This document shows, one piece after another, positions 14,538-22,949 of a stretch of 24,466 nucleotides of DNA. This stretch comes from CAZTTG01 sp964615935. Lineage in GTDB: Bacteria > Planctomycetota > UBA1135 > GCA-002686595. How positions within the stretch are numbered: the first letter of the stretch is position 1; each line of letters opens with the position of its first letter. The stretch spans positions 1-24,466 of the forward strand of contig CAZTTG010000095.1 of NCBI GenBank assembly GCA_964615935.1, written 5' to 3'. The notes under the pieces were generated by a model. It was given only the letters and a program-made list of their open reading frames with translations. It ran no database searches and was not told the DNA's origin. A program made the position numbers and the translations under genes.

Positions 14538-17500
14538 TCAGCGCTCGCGGCGGGCGGGCTCGGGGCCCGGGCCGACGAGGCCCGTCAGGGGCATGCGGGC
14601 CAGGAGGCCCACCAGCCAGCCCAGGAAACCGCGTTCGTCGCCGGCAGCGACCCGCGGGTCATCGGCGGACGCGGGTGCCCCCGGACTCGCGAAGAAGGAC
14701 GGAAGGGCCTCGGGTGCCCCCACCGCCACGGGCTCGCTGACGCGGCTTCGGCCGTAAACGTTGGTCACGGCCACCCGGTAGGAGGCCGCCTTGCCGCCGA
14801 CGTCCCCGTCGACATGCCGGACCATGGCGCGGTCGCGGCATTCGCCCTGAGCGACGAGCTCCCAGCCCTCACCCAGGTTCCGCTCGAAGCGCCACTCGCC
14901 GCCTTCGAGCCCCTCGGAGCTGAACAGCAGGCAGACGCCGGCGCCCTCGGCCAGGCGTCGGAGGTGGAAGCCCCGGATCTGGTCGGGCTCGATCTCGTGC
15001 ACCGAGACCCGCTGGATCTTCCCCTTCTCGACCTGCGGCTTGCACTCCTCGCCGACATTGCCCTTGCAGGTGTCGCGGCGGCCGCGGCCCACGAGGAAGC
15101 CCCCGGTGGAGCTGCCGGTGCGCGGGCCCGACCTGGAGCCGCCCGCCTCGGGGCCGCCCTCGCCGCCGTCTCCGCCGCCGCTGCCCTCTCCGCCGTCGCC
15201 GCCAGTCCTCGCTCCCCTCACATCGGGGCAGGGCGGGGAACCGGCCACCTTCGTGGTCTTCGCCTTCCCGCCGGTTCCGGCCCCGGCCGGAACGCCCGGC
15301 TCGGCCGGCCCCCTCGGGCCCGCGTCGCTCGGCCCTGACGGGCCTTCGGTGTAGGTGCCGGTGACCAGGGTCCACTTGGGACAGACCTTCTTCTTCCGAC
15401 CGCCCACGCGGACCCACTTGGAGGTGCAGTGGGCGCCCGCTGCGCCGGTATTCCCGCCCCGATCGTAGAAGTCCTGACAGTAGGACACCGTGGGCTCCTT
15501 GGCCGGGGGTAGCGGCGTTTCTTCGGGGGCTTCCATGACACAGGCATCGCTTCCATGCACGACGGCCGCGGCGCACGAATCCATGCCGAAGTTGAGGCCC
15601 AGGGCCACGAAGGACTTCATGAAGTCGATGGACAGCCAGGCCGTTCCGAAGCCGGGGATCAGGCGTCCGGCGGCCTTTCCGGCGACGCTGCCGCCGACCC
15701 CCCGGAGCACCTTGCCGGTGTGCTTGAGCACGAGGTCGGAGCCCTTGTCGGTCACCTTTCGGATGACTCCTGCCCCCACCGCGCTGGTGAAGGAGCCCCA
15801 CTTGGCGCCGGCCATGGGATCGACCCGGTTCTCGTCGCTCAGTCCATACGGATCCACGCGGTTCGACGGGTTGCCGTTCACGTAGGCGTAGGGCGTCTGC
15901 CCAACACGGCCCTCCTCGGCGATGATCCTGGAGAACAGGAGCGCCTCTCCGGCGCCGCTGGCCTCGGCCGGGCTCAGCGGGTCGCGCTGCATGAACCGCC
16001 CCAGGGTGGGGTGCATGTACCGGGCGCGGTAGTAGTACAGGCCCGCTCGATCCCCGAACTCCAGGAAGAACGGGAAGCCGTCTCCCATGGCGGTCTCCGG
16101 GTCGTAGCGCCGCGCGTTGAACAGGTACGGGTTGCCGGCCGGGCTCTCGAGGGTGCCCTCCAGGAGGTTCCCGTCGGCGTCGCAGAAGATCGGCGATCCG
16201 TAGGCGTCGTAGGCGACCCACTCGACCGAGTCCCCTGCCGAGTCGGTGAGGACGCACACCGATCCCAGACCGTCCTTGTGTAGGTAGAAGACGCTTCCGT
16301 CCTGCCGCGTCATCTGGAGGACGTCGTCCAGGGCTTCGCCGTAGACGTACTGCTTCTGCATCTGGCTGGAGCCGTTGCGCTCCTCGATGACGTGCTCGCC
16401 GTCATAGAGGAAGAGCGTGGTGTTCCCATTCACCTCCTTCCGAGTGCGTCGGCCGGCGGCGTCGTAGGCGTAGGTGGCGAAGACTGACTGCGCCCCCTTG
16501 TCCTCGATCCGGACCAGGCGGTTCAGGCCGTCGTAGGCGAAGAGGAAGGAGCCGTCGTCCGTCAGGTTGCCGGCCGCGTCATGGGCCAGGGACAGGCCAG
16601 CGAACTGCTCGTACTGGCCCATGACGCCGGGTGTCATCAAGTAGTCGTTGGTGTTTCCCGGTGGCGCCGTGATGGAGAGCTGCTGCCAGCTCCCGTCGTC
16701 TCCCAGGGTGTAGGTCTGCAGGCGCGCGGGGTTGTTGCCCTGCCAGTCGTCGGCCAGGAGAGTGAAATCTCGCAGCCGGTAGGAGCTGTCGTAGGCCATC
16801 ACGTCGTACTTGACCTCCTGGGTCGCCTGAATGCTGCGGAGCTGCTCCCGGATCTTCCGGTTGAACGTCCGGTCGAAGAGGTACTGGAAGCGCTCGAGAA
16901 TCTGGAGGGCCGCGTCGACGTGCTCCTTGCAGATCACCCGCCCCGCGGCGTCATAGCCGACGTCTTCGTTCTGATCTCCCAGCATGGTGAAGCCGGTGCC
17001 GTTGCCGTACACCTGCTCGGCGGGACGCGCAGTCCCCGGTCCGAAGTACAGCAGGGTGGCGACGTCCTTGGCGCCCTCGCGGATGGCAGTCATCCGTTCC
17101 AGGCCGTCGTAGTCGTAGTCGAGCACGCGCTGGCCGCCGGGATAGAAGAGCCGCGTACGGTTGAGCATGGCATCGAAGGCGCTCGCGACGGCTACTCCAT
17201 CCTGCTGCTCCTCCACGAGGCCGCCCAGCGAGTCGTAGAAGAGGTGCACCAGCGAGTCGTCGGAGGTTCCGTTTCCGTTGTCGTCGGTCATCTTCACCAG
17301 CCGGCTCAGGCCGTCCCAGGTGAAGGTCTGCCGGGTGGTGCCCAGGATCCCGGGAGCCGGCGTGACGTCGACCTGCATCAGTCGGTTCGCAGCGTCGTAG
17401 GTCATGCCGAAGAGCGAGCCGTTGGCGTCGGTGCTGGTCTTCAGATTGCCGTTGAGGTCGTGCGTGTAGTCGACCCCGGTTCCGTTGCCGGGGAAGGTCT

Positions 17501-20500
17501 TGCGGTTCAGGCGGTTCTGGTCGTCGTACCGGTCGAAGCTGACCTCCTGGCCACCGGCGTCGACGTAGCGCAACGGGCGGCTGTTGTCGTCGTACTCGAG
17601 GATCGTGGCCAGTGCGCCTTCGGGGCTGTAGTTGATGCCGGTGGTCTCGTCGGGACGGACGGGGCTGGCGAAGAAGTAGGGGAATCCGTTGCCCAGGCCG
17701 CCGGCTCGGTGGTCGCGCAAGATCGCGGTCTGACGCCCGACCCCATCGCTGAAGAAGCGCGTCGTGTTCCCCGTACCGTTGATCTGGGTGTACACGTCCC
17801 TCCAGCTGCACTCGGGGTCGGGGAAGAGCCCCAACGGGTCGTCGGCGATGAGGCTGCTGTTGGCGTCTCCCAGCCAGGTCAGGTTGTCGTGGCTGTCATA
17901 GCCGTAGTAGGTGGTGTGCCCCATCGAGTTCGTCTCGCGCGTGAGGCGGTCGAGGGCGTCGTAGATCCGGAGATCGACGAAGACCTCCTTGTCCGAAGAC
18001 CCCGTGATGGGATGCATCTCGTGGCGCGCGAGCCGAACGAGGTTGTTATTGGCATCGTATTCGTACTCCACGTAGTTGGGATCGGGACCCTCGGCGCCCA
18101 GGACCTGCTTCACGCAGCGATCCAGCCCGTCGTGCTCGAGGGCGACCTCGTGCCCGTTGGGATTGACCATCTTCACCAGCTGGCTGTCGCGGTCGTACAC
18201 GTACTGCGTCGATCGCGTCGAGCTGGGAGGCGCGGGTGCCAGCTGGTGCCCGCCGTGGTGATCGATGATCCGCCACTCCTCCTCGATCTGCCAGGCGCGG
18301 CCCATCTCGTCGTAGGAGTAGACCGCCGAGGCCAGCACCACGCTGCCGCTGCCGCTTCCCGGCGAGCCGGTGACGACGACGCCGGTGGGGTGGTTGTACT
18401 CCGGATGGTTGTACTCGAAGGCGGTGACCGTGCCCGCCAGATCGGTGCTGGTGGCGATCCGCCCGTTCCGGCCGGCGTAGACGAGGCTCATGCTGTCGCC
18501 CTCCGGCGTGGTCTTGGCGATCAGGTTCCCGTTCTCGTCCCAGGTACTCTCCAGCGTGGAGGGATCGGCTCCCGAGGCTCCCTGAGTGACCTTCCACTTC
18601 TCGTTGCGGTCGGTGTACTCGATGGTGTGGTAGTTGCCCAAAGGCTCGGTGACCTGGATCAGGTTCCCCTCCTCGTCGTAGGCGAAGCCGGTGGTGAGGG
18701 TCTTGCCGTCATCGACCTCCTCGCGGAGCAGGATGATGTTCCCCAGGATGTCGCGGACGTAGACGGTGACGATCCACTCGTTCGTGTCGGGTATGCTGGA
18801 GTGCCGGTTCTCCCTCTCGATGGACTCGATGCGGCCGTTGGCGTCGTAGGCGTAGCGCATGCGGTATCCCAGGGCGGAGGCCCCGGGAGAGGACCCGACC
18901 TCCGCCGCCCGCGTCAGCTCCACCAGCCGGTTCTGCTGGTTGTAGACGTACAGGTCCTTCGTGCCCCGGCCATCGACGATCGCCGTCTGGTTGCCCACGG
19001 GGTCGTACTCCAGCGAGGTGGAGATCGCGGCGTGGTGCGCCGTCTTGGTCCAGTACTGGGTGCCCGCGTTGGGCTCGGCCTCCGGGCTGGCGGGATCGAC
19101 GTCGCGGATGACCTCGCGCAGCCAGCCGCCGGTCAGCGGGTCCTGCGCAGAGCCCGGAACCGGATCGCCATCCCCGTCGGGATCGCGGGAGCCGTAGTAC
19201 CTGTACACCGTGAGCGCGCCCTCGCCGGAGGTCTCGGACAGATCCTGCCCGAAGGCGTTGTAGGTGTAGACGCGGAGGATGTCCTGGGTGTCCCCGCTCG
19301 CCAGGGTCACCGGGGGCTCGCGCTCCCAGATCAGGTTCCCGAAGGCCTGCTGGATCCCGTCGCCGTTGACCTCGCCCAGGCCCATGGGCCAGTCGGCGGG
19401 GTCGTAGTCGATCTCGAAGGCCTCCCACAGGGCGTACAGGGGGTGGTTCGAATCCCAGGGGATCTCCTGGTAGTCGTAGGTGAAGAAGGCCTTCTTCCCG
19501 CCGCCCTGGTTGAAGAAGGGCTCGTAGTCGTACTCCTCGTAGTAGATGCAGGAAGCGGACGATCCCGGCCAGGGGGACTCGTCCCGGCGGACGAGGTTGC
19601 CCTGCGCGAAGACGTCCGGGCCCCAGTAGTACTCGTACTCGTCGTGGTCGCCCTTGGGGTTCTCGAGGTAGGTCAGCTCACCGTGCTCGTTGTAGTCGAA
19701 GCGCGTGGTGTGGCCCAGGGGATCCTGGATCGACAGGGGGTGACCGTGCTCGTCGAAGGAGTACACCGTGGCCTTGCCGCGCCGGTCGGTCCAGCTGGTC
19801 CGGCTGACGACCCCGGGCCCGCCGAGGTCCTCGTAGGCGAAGGCGTGCGTCCCGCCGGCCTTCCGCTGGCCGTTGGGGGTGCCCTCCAGGATGGTCTCGA
19901 TCCGGTCGTTGGCCTCGTCGTACTCCACGCTCACGGCGGGGAGTCCCAGGACGTCATGGGGCTTGAGTTGCACTCCGGTGGAGGAGGACCCGCCGCCGGA
20001 ACCGCTTCCGCCGCGGCTCTGGGCGCTGCCGACGTCGGTGGGCAGGTAGATCTTCTTCAGGTTGTGCTTGTCCACCGAGCTCTGGACGGAGTAGCGGTAG
20101 AGGACGCTGGTCCCATCGGGGAAGTCGTTGCCGCTGGGCGTCCCGGTGATCTTCGGCCAGGTCACCTTGGAGAGGTTGCCCTCACCGTCGTAGCGATAGG
20201 AGATCGTACGTCCGGTGAAGTCCTGGACGGCCGAGAGGCGGTCCTGGCTGTCGTAGTTGAAGAGGATCTCGCGGTCGTAGGTGTCCAGCACCTTGTCGAT
20301 GCGGCCCTGGGCGTCGTAGACCACCTCCATGGCGTTGCCGAAGCGGTCCCGCCGCGAGTGGAGCTTGCCGGGGTTCTCCTGGGCCCCCAGCGAGTGGTAG
20401 AAGCTCATGTCGCCGGAGCGGTCGCGGCGCACCAGCGCGCCGCCGGGCATGAGCAGGATCTTCTCGTAGCAGCCCCCCTCGGGGGGGACCGCCGGATCCA

Positions 20501-20930
20501 GCCCGTCGCCGTCGTAGGGCAGGTAGAGGTCCTGCCGGGAGGGGTGGCGCTTGAAGAAGGTGGAGCGCCGCTGCTCCCCCCGGTAGACGTAGAGGAACTC
20601 GGGGTCCCCGCCGACGAGCGCCACGAACTCGCTCCAGTTGTGGTCCCAGCAGGCCCCCAGCCGGCCTGGATAGTCGTACTGGCTCCGGTAGGTCCGCTCC
20701 AGCCGGAAGTCGTGTCCGTTGCGGCCGGGGAGGGTGAGGTCCGTCTTGGTGACGCAGAGCTCGCCGGTGTGCAGGTAGACGTAGGAGTTGCCGGCGAGGG
20801 GGAGGGTGCTCGCGTTGCGGTTGGGGTTCCAGCCCTGTATCTGGGAGCTGGACCCCCCTTCGAGCTCGGCCGGGAGGGCTGGCGCCGCCATCGAGGCCAG
20901 CAGGAGACCGGTGAGTAGCATGCTTCGCAT
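14538..20930 (-). CDS. Giant secreted RHS/YD-repeat protein
   Basis: This 2130-aa protein has a signal peptide (about 1-21, MRSMLLTGLLLASMAAPALP). Residues about 55-150 look like the DUF6531 domain (GHDFRLERTYRSQYDY, WDHNWSEF). A long array of YD repeats follows (about 170-1540, e.g. YDAAGRRTRKEVNGNTT). The RHS core (about 1545-1697) has YLHKDGLGSV, YYYRARYMHPTLGRFMQRDP and the terminal DPYGL. RHS proteins form a closed shell that can encase a C-terminal polymorphic domain. Here the 433-residue tail contains a hydrophobic stretch (about 1740-1780), several Cys pairs, a Gly/Pro/Ser-rich linker (about 1860-1940), a fibronectin-III-like domain (about 1975-2080) and a hydrophobic end with a basic RRER terminus. 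No toxin motif or adjacent immunity gene is recognised. ATG at 20930 is chosen because GGAG (20939-20942) is 8 nt upstream and the signal peptide starts there. Confidence 0.9.
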   Translation of the reverse strand: MRSMLLTGLLLASMAAPALPAELEGGSSSQIQGWNPNRNASTLPLAGNSYVYLHTGELCVTKTDLTLPGRNGHDFRLERTYRSQYDYPGRLGACWDHNWSEFVALVGGDPEFLYVYRGEQRRSTFFKRHPSRQDLYLPYDGDGLDPAVPPEGGCYEKILLMPGGALVRRDRSGDMSFYHSLGAQENPGKLHSRRDRFGNAMEVVYDAQGRIDKVLDTYDREILFNYDSQDRLSAVQDFTGRTISYRYDGEGNLSKVTWPKITGTPSGNDFPDGTSVLYRYSVQSSVDKHNLKKIYLPTDVGSAQSRGGSGSGGGSSSTGVQLKPHDVLGLPAVSVEYDEANDRIETILEGTPNGQRKAGGTHAFAYEDLGGPGVVSRTSWTDRRGKATVYSFDEHGHPLSIQDPLGHTTRFDYNEHGELTYLENPKGDHDEYEYYWGPDVFAQGNLVRRDESPWPGSSASCIYYEEYDYEPFFNQGGGKKAFFTYDYQEIPWDSNHPLYALWEAFEIDYDPADWPMGLGEVNGDGIQQAFGNLIWEREPPVTLASGDTQDILRVYTYNAFGQDLSETSGEGALTVYRYYGSRDPDGDGDPVPGSAQDPLTGGWLREVIRDVDPASPEAEPNAGTQYWTKTAHHAAISTSLEYDPVGNQTAIVDGRGTKDLYVYNQQNRLVELTRAAEVGSSPGASALGYRMRYAYDANGRIESIERENRHSSIPDTNEWIVTVYVRDILGNIILLREEVDDGKTLTTGFAYDEEGNLIQVTEPLGNYHTIEYTDRNEKWKVTQGASGADPSTLESTWDENGNLIAKTTPEGDSMSLVYAGRNGRIATSTDLAGTVTAFEYNHPEYNHPTGVVVTGSPGSGSGSVVLASAVYSYDEMGRAWQIEEEWRIIDHHGGHQLAPAPPSSTRSTQYVYDRDSQLVKMVNPNGHEVALEHDGLDRCVKQVLGAEGPDPNYVEYEYDANNNLVRLARHEMHPITGSSDKEVFVDLRIYDALDRLTRETNSMGHTTYYGYDSHDNLTWLGDANSSLIADDPLGLFPDPECSWRDVYTQINGTGNTTRFFSDGVGRQTAILRDHRAGGLGNGFPYFFASPVRPDETTGINYSPEGALATILEYDDNSRPLRYVDAGGQEVSFDRYDDQNRLNRKTFPGNGTGVDYTHDLNGNLKTSTDANGSLFGMTYDAANRLMQVDVTPAPGILGTTRQTFTWDGLSRLVKMTDDNGNGTSDDSLVHLFYDSLGGLVEEQQDGVAVASAFDAMLNRTRLFYPGGQRVLDYDYDGLERMTAIREGAKDVATLLYFGPGTARPAEQVYGNGTGFTMLGDQNEDVGYDAAGRVICKEHVDAALQILERFQYLFDRTFNRKIREQLRSIQATQEVKYDVMAYDSSYRLRDFTLLADDWQGNNPARLQTYTLGDDGSWQQLSITAPPGNTNDYLMTPGVMGQYEQFAGLSLAHDAAGNLTDDGSFLFAYDGLNRLVRIEDKGAQSVFATYAYDAAGRRTRKEVNGNTTLFLYDGEHVIEERNGSSQMQKQYVYGEALDDVLQMTRQDGSVFYLHKDGLGSVCVLTDSAGDSVEWVAYDAYGSPIFCDADGNLLEGTLESPAGNPYLFNARRYDPETAMGDGFPFFLEFGDRAGLYYYRARYMHPTLGRFMQRDPLSPAEASGAGEALLFSRIIAEEGRVGQTPYAYVNGNPSNRVDPYGLSDENRVDPMAGAKWGSFTSAVGAGVIRKVTDKGSDLVLKHTGKVLRGVGGSVAGKAAGRLIPGFGTAWLSIDFMKSFVALGLNFGMDSCAAAVVHGSDACVMEAPEETPLPPAKEPTVSYCQDFYDRGGNTGAAGAHCTSKWVRVGGRKKKVCPKWTLVTGTYTEGPSGPSDAGPRGPAEPGVPAGAGTGGKAKTTKVAGSPPCPDVRGARTGGDGGEGSGGGDGGEGGPEAGGSRSGPRTGSSTGGFLVGRGRRDTCKGNVGEECKPQVEKGKIQRVSVHEIEPDQIRGFHLRRLAEGAGVCLLFSSEGLEGGEWRFERNLGEGWELVAQGECRDRAMVRHVDGDVGGKAASYRVAVTNVYGRSRVSEPVAVGAPEALPSFFASPGAPASADDPRVAAGDERGFLGWLVGLLARMPLTGLVGPGPEPARRER

Positions 20931-21462
20931 GGGTGCTTCTCCGTACTCGGTTGCTTCGATCCAGGTGTTCTCCGGCGCGCAGCATCGGGAGGGAACGATC
21001 GCTGCCGATCCATCGGGCAACGCCCCGCTGAGCACACAACGCTGGCCGCGTGGGACCGCGTCGCCGGTGGGGGTGTGTCTTCAGACTAGCGCGTGAAACC
21101 CGGTTCGGGGGAGCTGGATGCCGGAGAAGTCCGCTTTTTTTGTTTGGGCGCCATTCACCGAATAGCGCCTGTTTTCGACCGTTTTCGCGTGCGCCTGCTT
21201 TCCAACGAAAAGGGCTTTCGCCCCCTCCTGCACGTCCCCTGTACCCCGCGCCAATCGCGCGCGCGGACGTCCCTCATCGACACACCGGCCGCGTGGGGCA
21301 GCCCCATCGCCCTCGCTCTCCAGATGCAATTGGCCCCCGCGTTCTTCGACGAATTGAATCCTTCGCCAGCGGGCGAACCGCCCCTGTACCTGGGCCGGCT
21401 CCGCGAGTCGTGCTACACTGGGCCCCGGAGCCGAGAACCCCGACCCGCTGGAGGCCTCCGCC
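20931..21462. other. 532-bp divergent intergenic region
   Basis: The region lies between the RHS start and the lectin gene start. It is richer in A/T around 21130-21210, with a seven-T run at 21135-21141 and a repeated GTTTTCG at 21174-21188. A frame is open across 21093-21650, but its product is Arg/Pro-rich, has no RBS and resembles nothing. I see no gene here; the region most likely carries the two divergent promoters. Confidence 0.6.
21362..21419 (+). promoter_or_regulatory. Possible promoter with upstream dyad for the lectin gene
   Basis: An extended -10 element, TGC followed by TACACT (21414-21419), lies about 44 nt before the ATG. The -35 region is poor (CTGGGC). Upstream, TTCGCC (21362-21367) and GGCGAA (21372-21377) form a 6-bp dyad with a 4-nt centre. 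A weak -35 with a dyad nearby would fit an activator-dependent promoter, but that is inference. Confidence 0.35.
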
Positions 21463-22878
21463 ATGAACGGCCGAAACCAGTCGCCGATCTCATTGAGCCG
21501 CGCCGCGGCCGGGCTCGCCCTGGCCTTCCTCCTCCCCGTCTCCGCCGCCCTCGCCCAGGGGCCCGCCAACGTCGCGCGCTACGGCCTGGCCTCGCAGTCG
21601 AGCACGGCCCACAACGGCTTCGCCGCGCGGGCCATCGACGGCAACCGTGACGGGACGTGGACCAACAACTCGGTGACCCACACCGACACCCTGCCGGACA
21701 GCTGGTGGGAGGTGGATCTCGGCGGGCCCCGGGTCCTGGAGGAGATCGTGCTCCACAACCGCGCGGACTGCTGCTGGGACCGACTGAGCAACTTCCGCGT
21801 CTCGGTGCATGACGGCGTGGGCGAGGTCTTCGGCCAGGACTTCTTCACCGCCTCCGGCAGCGTGGGTCAGGGCGCGTCCCTCTCGGTGCCCCTGCCCGCC
21901 GGGACGCTGGGCGAGCGGGTGCGCGTGAAGATCCTGGGCCTCAACCTCTCCGGCACCGGCCACCTCTCGTTGGCCGAGGTCGAGGTCATGGGCGATCCCG
22001 TGCAGGGCACCCGGAACCTGGCGCGCGTCGGGGCGGCGGCCCAGTCGACGACGCACTCCTTCGGCTTCGCCAACCACGCCATCGACGGGAACACCGACGG
22101 GGACTGGCTGAACGGCTCGGTGACCCACACCGACCAGACCAGCCCGGACAACTGGTGGGAGGTGATCCTGGCGGACCGCTCCCTGATCGACGAGGTCGTG
22201 CTCCACAACCGCAACGACTGCTGCTGGGATCGCCTGAGCAACTTCCGCCTGTCGATCTTCGACGGCGCCACCGAGGTCTTCGGCCAGGACTACTTCACCG
22301 CCTCCGGCAGCGTCGGCCAGGGCGCGGCCTTCCCGGTCCCCATGGCCCCCGGCCTGATGGGCGAGCGCGTCCGGGTCCAGTTCCTGGGCTTCAACGGCAC
22401 GGGGAACGCGGCGCTCTCGCTGGCCGAGGTGGAGGTGATCGGCTCCGACCTCTCGCTGGCCTACTGCACCGGCAAGCTGAACACACAGGGGTGCACCCCG
22501 GCGATCACCTACGGCGGAGCTCCCAGCGTCTCCAACCCGGGGCCCTTCGATATCCGCGCGTCGGACCTCATCAACAACAAGACCGCGATGTTCTTCTACG
22601 GCCTTAGCGGTCGGCACAACCTCGCCTTCCAGGGGGGCCTGCTGTGCGTCCTGCCGCCCCTGAAGCGGACGATGATGCAGTCCACCGGCGGGAATCCGCC
22701 TCCGGCCGACTGCTCGGGGACGGCGGCCATCGACTTCAACCAGTGGATGCAGAAGGGCCACGGCGCCAACCTGCTGCCGGTGGGCACGCAGGTCTTCGGC
22801 CAGTTCTGGTACACCGATCCGTTGGATCCCACCGGGGTGGGCCTCTCGGACGCGATCGAGTTCAGCGTGGGGCCCTGA
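21463..22878 (+). CDS. Secreted tandem F-type lectin (fucolectin) protein with shared C-terminal module
   Basis: This 471-aa protein has a signal peptide (about 1-32, PVSAALAQ). Two F5/8-type (F-type lectin) domains occupy about 34-180 and 186-330. Each has the fucose-binding F-lectin pattern: His73, then 26 residues, then Arg100-x-Asp102-x4-Arg107, and the vicinal Cys pair CC (103-104). The second has His222, then 27 residues, then Arg250-x-Asp252-x4-Arg257. Such domains bind fucosylated glycans, so the protein probably binds polysaccharide at or outside the cell surface. Residues about 337-471 form a Cys-containing module (YCTGKLNTQGC, MFFYGLSG, GGLLCVLPPLKRT, DFNQWM, FWYTDP, LSDAIEFSVGP) like the end of the FG-GAP protein. 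ATG is preceded by GGAGG (21450-21454) at 8 nt. No catalytic domain is present. Confidence 0.85.
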   Translation: MNGRNQSPISLSRAAAGLALAFLLPVSAALAQGPANVARYGLASQSSTAHNGFAARAIDGNRDGTWTNNSVTHTDTLPDSWWEVDLGGPRVLEEIVLHNRADCCWDRLSNFRVSVHDGVGEVFGQDFFTASGSVGQGASLSVPLPAGTLGERVRVKILGLNLSGTGHLSLAEVEVMGDPVQGTRNLARVGAAAQSTTHSFGFANHAIDGNTDGDWLNGSVTHTDQTSPDNWWEVILADRSLIDEVVLHNRNDCCWDRLSNFRLSIFDGATEVFGQDYFTASGSVGQGAAFPVPMAPGLMGERVRVQFLGFNGTGNAALSLAEVEVIGSDLSLAYCTGKLNTQGCTPAITYGGAPSVSNPGPFDIRASDLINNKTAMFFYGLSGRHNLAFQGGLLCVLPPLKRTMMQSTGGNPPPADCSGTAAIDFNQWMQKGHGANLLPVGTQVFGQFWYTDPLDPTGVGLSDAIEFSVGP

Positions 22879-22949
22879 CGGGCGGAAAACGGAGTGCCCC
22901 GGTGTAGGAGCCTCCAAGGACCCGGACTACCGGCAGCCGGAGGCTGCCC

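Noticed and set aside
16581..20918. A 1445-codon open frame antisense to the RHS gene
   Set aside because: Its product is a Val/Gly/Arg-rich repeat mirror of the YD repeats, with no domain or RBS. Long antisense frames are expected opposite high-GC genes with strong third-position bias.
21122..21141. Small stem with GAAG loop followed by seven T as a terminator
   Set aside because: The stem is only 4 bp and no plus-strand gene ends upstream of it, so a terminator role is not supported.
21093..21650. Open frame of 185 codons across the intergenic region before the lectin gene
   Set aside because: No RBS, Arg/Pro-rich end, and its 3' part lies inside the lectin gene in another frame.
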